The notes under the pieces were generated by a model. That model did not search any database and was not told where the DNA came from. It saw only the letters and a list, made by a program, of their open reading frames with translations. Made by a program: the position numbers and the translations under genes. From the NCBI GenBank assembly GCA_903832005.1, contig CAIKZO010000163.1:1-57429 (forward strand): a stretch of DNA of 57,429 nucleotides, written 5' to 3'. This stretch comes from Enhydrobacter aerosaccus (GTDB lineage: Bacteria; Pseudomonadota; Alphaproteobacteria; Reyranellales; Reyranellaceae). This document shows, in pieces, positions 56,392 to 57,429 of this stretch (its first letter is position 1; every line of letters begins with the position of its first letter).

Positions 56392-57429
56392 ATGAAGATC
56401 ATCGCTGCCATAGGCGCGGTTGCCTGCGTGCTCGGCTGGACCAGCCTGGCGAATGCCCAGGCCAAGGTCTGCGACAACCCCAAGCAGATGCAGGGCTTCA
56501 AGACCTGCGCCAACGTCGAGAAGGCCGAGGCCGAGGGCGCCTTCGTGCTTTACTCCACCGATCCCGAGGCGGGCCAGCAGAAGCTGGTCGCCGCGTTCAA
56601 CGCCGCCTTCCCCAAGATCAAGGCGAATTACTTCCGCCTGCAGGCCGGCGCGCTCTACGCCAAGGTCCTCTCGGAGCGTCAGGCCAAGTCCTATCTCGTC
56701 GATGTGATCCAGCTCTCCGACATGGGCATGATCCTCGACTTCCAGAGGAAGAACGGCTTCTACCAGTACGTCTCGCCCGAGATGGCGGCGTTCAAGCCCG
56801 AGCGCAAGAGCTCGCCGGAAGGCTTCTGGACCTGGGGCTCGGTGATCATGGGCGGCATCGCCTACAACACCAAGAACACGCCGGAAGCCGAAGCGCCCAA
56901 GAAGTGGGAAGACCTGCTCGATCCGAAATGGAACGACGCGATCAACGTGAAGGTCTCGAACTCGGGCCTGCAGCACGGCATCTACTACATGCTGAAGCCA
57001 CTGCTCGGTGAAGACTACTTCAAGAAGTTCGCCGCCCAGAAGCCGCGTGCCTTCGATTCCTACGTCCAGCAGTACGACCGCCTGACCAACGGCCAGGACA
57101 AGGTGATCATGGGCGCCCAATATTCCGGCGCTGTCGAGTTCAAGGCCAAGGGCGCCCCGATCGGCTTCGTCTTCCCCGCGACCGGTGTGCCGGCCGTGCC
57201 CGAGACCTACGGCATCGTGGCCGATGGACCGCACCCCAATGCCGGCCAGCTGTTCATGGACTGGTTCCTCTCGCCGGTCGGGCAGAAGGCGCTGGCCGAT
57301 GCGCTCACGCTGCACTCGCCGCGTGAAGACGTGCCGCCGCCTCCGGGCGCCGTGCCGCTGTCGGAGATGAAGTTGATCTCCCCGGCGGACTGGGACGCCT
57401 TCGAGAAGGACCGCCCGACCTTCACCAAG
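56392..57429 (+). CDS. Iron(III)/polyamine-type ABC substrate-binding protein, 3' end outside window
   Basis: An open frame of 346 codons that runs off the window without a stop. It has a signal peptide (KIIAAIGAVACVLGWTSLAN, then AQA) and a class-B2 binding-protein domain (GAFVLYSTDPEAGQQKLVAA; FPKIKANYFRLQAGALYAK; VIMGGIAYNTKNTPE; GQKALADALTLHSPR). Relatives bind Fe3+, polyamines, thiamine or phosphonates. GGAGGA at 56382-56387 supports the start. Permease and ATPase genes, if any, would lie beyond the right edge. Two early cysteines (KVCDNP and KTCANVE) could form a disulfide. Confidence 0.87.
   Translation, partial: MKIIAAIGAVACVLGWTSLANAQAKVCDNPKQMQGFKTCANVEKAEAEGAFVLYSTDPEAGQQKLVAAFNAAFPKIKANYFRLQAGALYAKVLSERQAKSYLVDVIQLSDMGMILDFQRKNGFYQYVSPEMAAFKPERKSSPEGFWTWGSVIMGGIAYNTKNTPEAEAPKKWEDLLDPKWNDAINVKVSNSGLQHGIYYMLKPLLGEDYFKKFAAQKPRAFDSYVQQYDRLTNGQDKVIMGAQYSGAVEFKAKGAPIGFVFPATGVPAVPETYGIVADGPHPNAGQLFMDWFLSPVGQKALADALTLHSPREDVPPPPGAVPLSEMKLISPADWDAFEKDRPTFTK

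Noticed and set aside
1..57429. CRISPR array, prophage, insertion sequence or integrative element
   Set aside because: No regularly spaced repeats, transposase, integrase or tRNA-bounded repeat was seen.

Overview
This 57.4 kb window is dense (no gene-free stretch over 300 bp) and GC-rich, and is probably a chromosomal segment of a metabolically versatile alphaproteobacterium. That placement is an inference from gene content: branched-chain-amino-acid-type (Liv) ABC systems, many solute-binding proteins, Bug-type and ABC_sub_bind-type receptors, a DUF1800/DUF1501 pair and an OprB-type porin. No rRNA, tRNA, CRISPR array, insertion sequence or phage gene was seen. The largest non-coding gaps are about 170-250 bp.

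Left third (1-25.4 kb). Class III aminotransferase and TauD-type dioxygenase (convergent); an orphan Bug receptor; DUF1800 plus DUF1501; then a minus-strand string (small periplasmic binding protein, ketopantoate-reductase-like enzyme, HutD-like protein, CurA-type reductase). A mandelate-racemase-type enolase precedes a complete Liv importer carrying two tandem paralogous binding proteins (10.6-16.5 kb). Then come an orphan oligopeptide-type receptor, a large fused porin, a histone-deacetylase-type amidohydrolase, and a translationally coupled operon: threonine-synthase-like enzyme, two luciferase-like (LLM) oxidoreductases and an ABC_sub_bind receptor.

Middle (25.4-34.7 kb). Two transglutaminase-like proteins, two small ORFs, a TPR lipoprotein/periplasmic-type protein, and an operon of type II dehydroquinase plus a polar-amino-acid-type ABC importer with a divergent GntR/FCD regulator. 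A lower-GC islet follows, with an unknown secreted protein and an orphan FitA-type antitoxin whose upstream region holds a perfect 30-bp palindrome.

Right third (34.7-56.3 kb) is the most interesting part. Seven consecutive LLM oxidoreductases (34.7-41.3 kb) run into hyuB, hyuA, livF, livG, livM and livH. A divergent Liv binding protein and an IclR regulator follow, and then a complete coenzyme F420 core locus: cofE, a clear F420-dependent glucose-6-phosphate dehydrogenase homologue (fgd), and the operon cofD-cofC-fbiC. The window therefore encodes F420 synthesis, a likely F420 reductant (Fgd) and ten LLM enzymes that could use F420 or FMN, linked to an importer and an ATP-dependent hydantoinase/oxoprolinase-type enzyme. 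My working hypothesis is an F420-linked catabolic module for an imported cyclic amide, lactam or related compound. The substrate cannot be read from the sequence.

The last gene, an iron(III)/polyamine-type binding protein, runs off the right edge.
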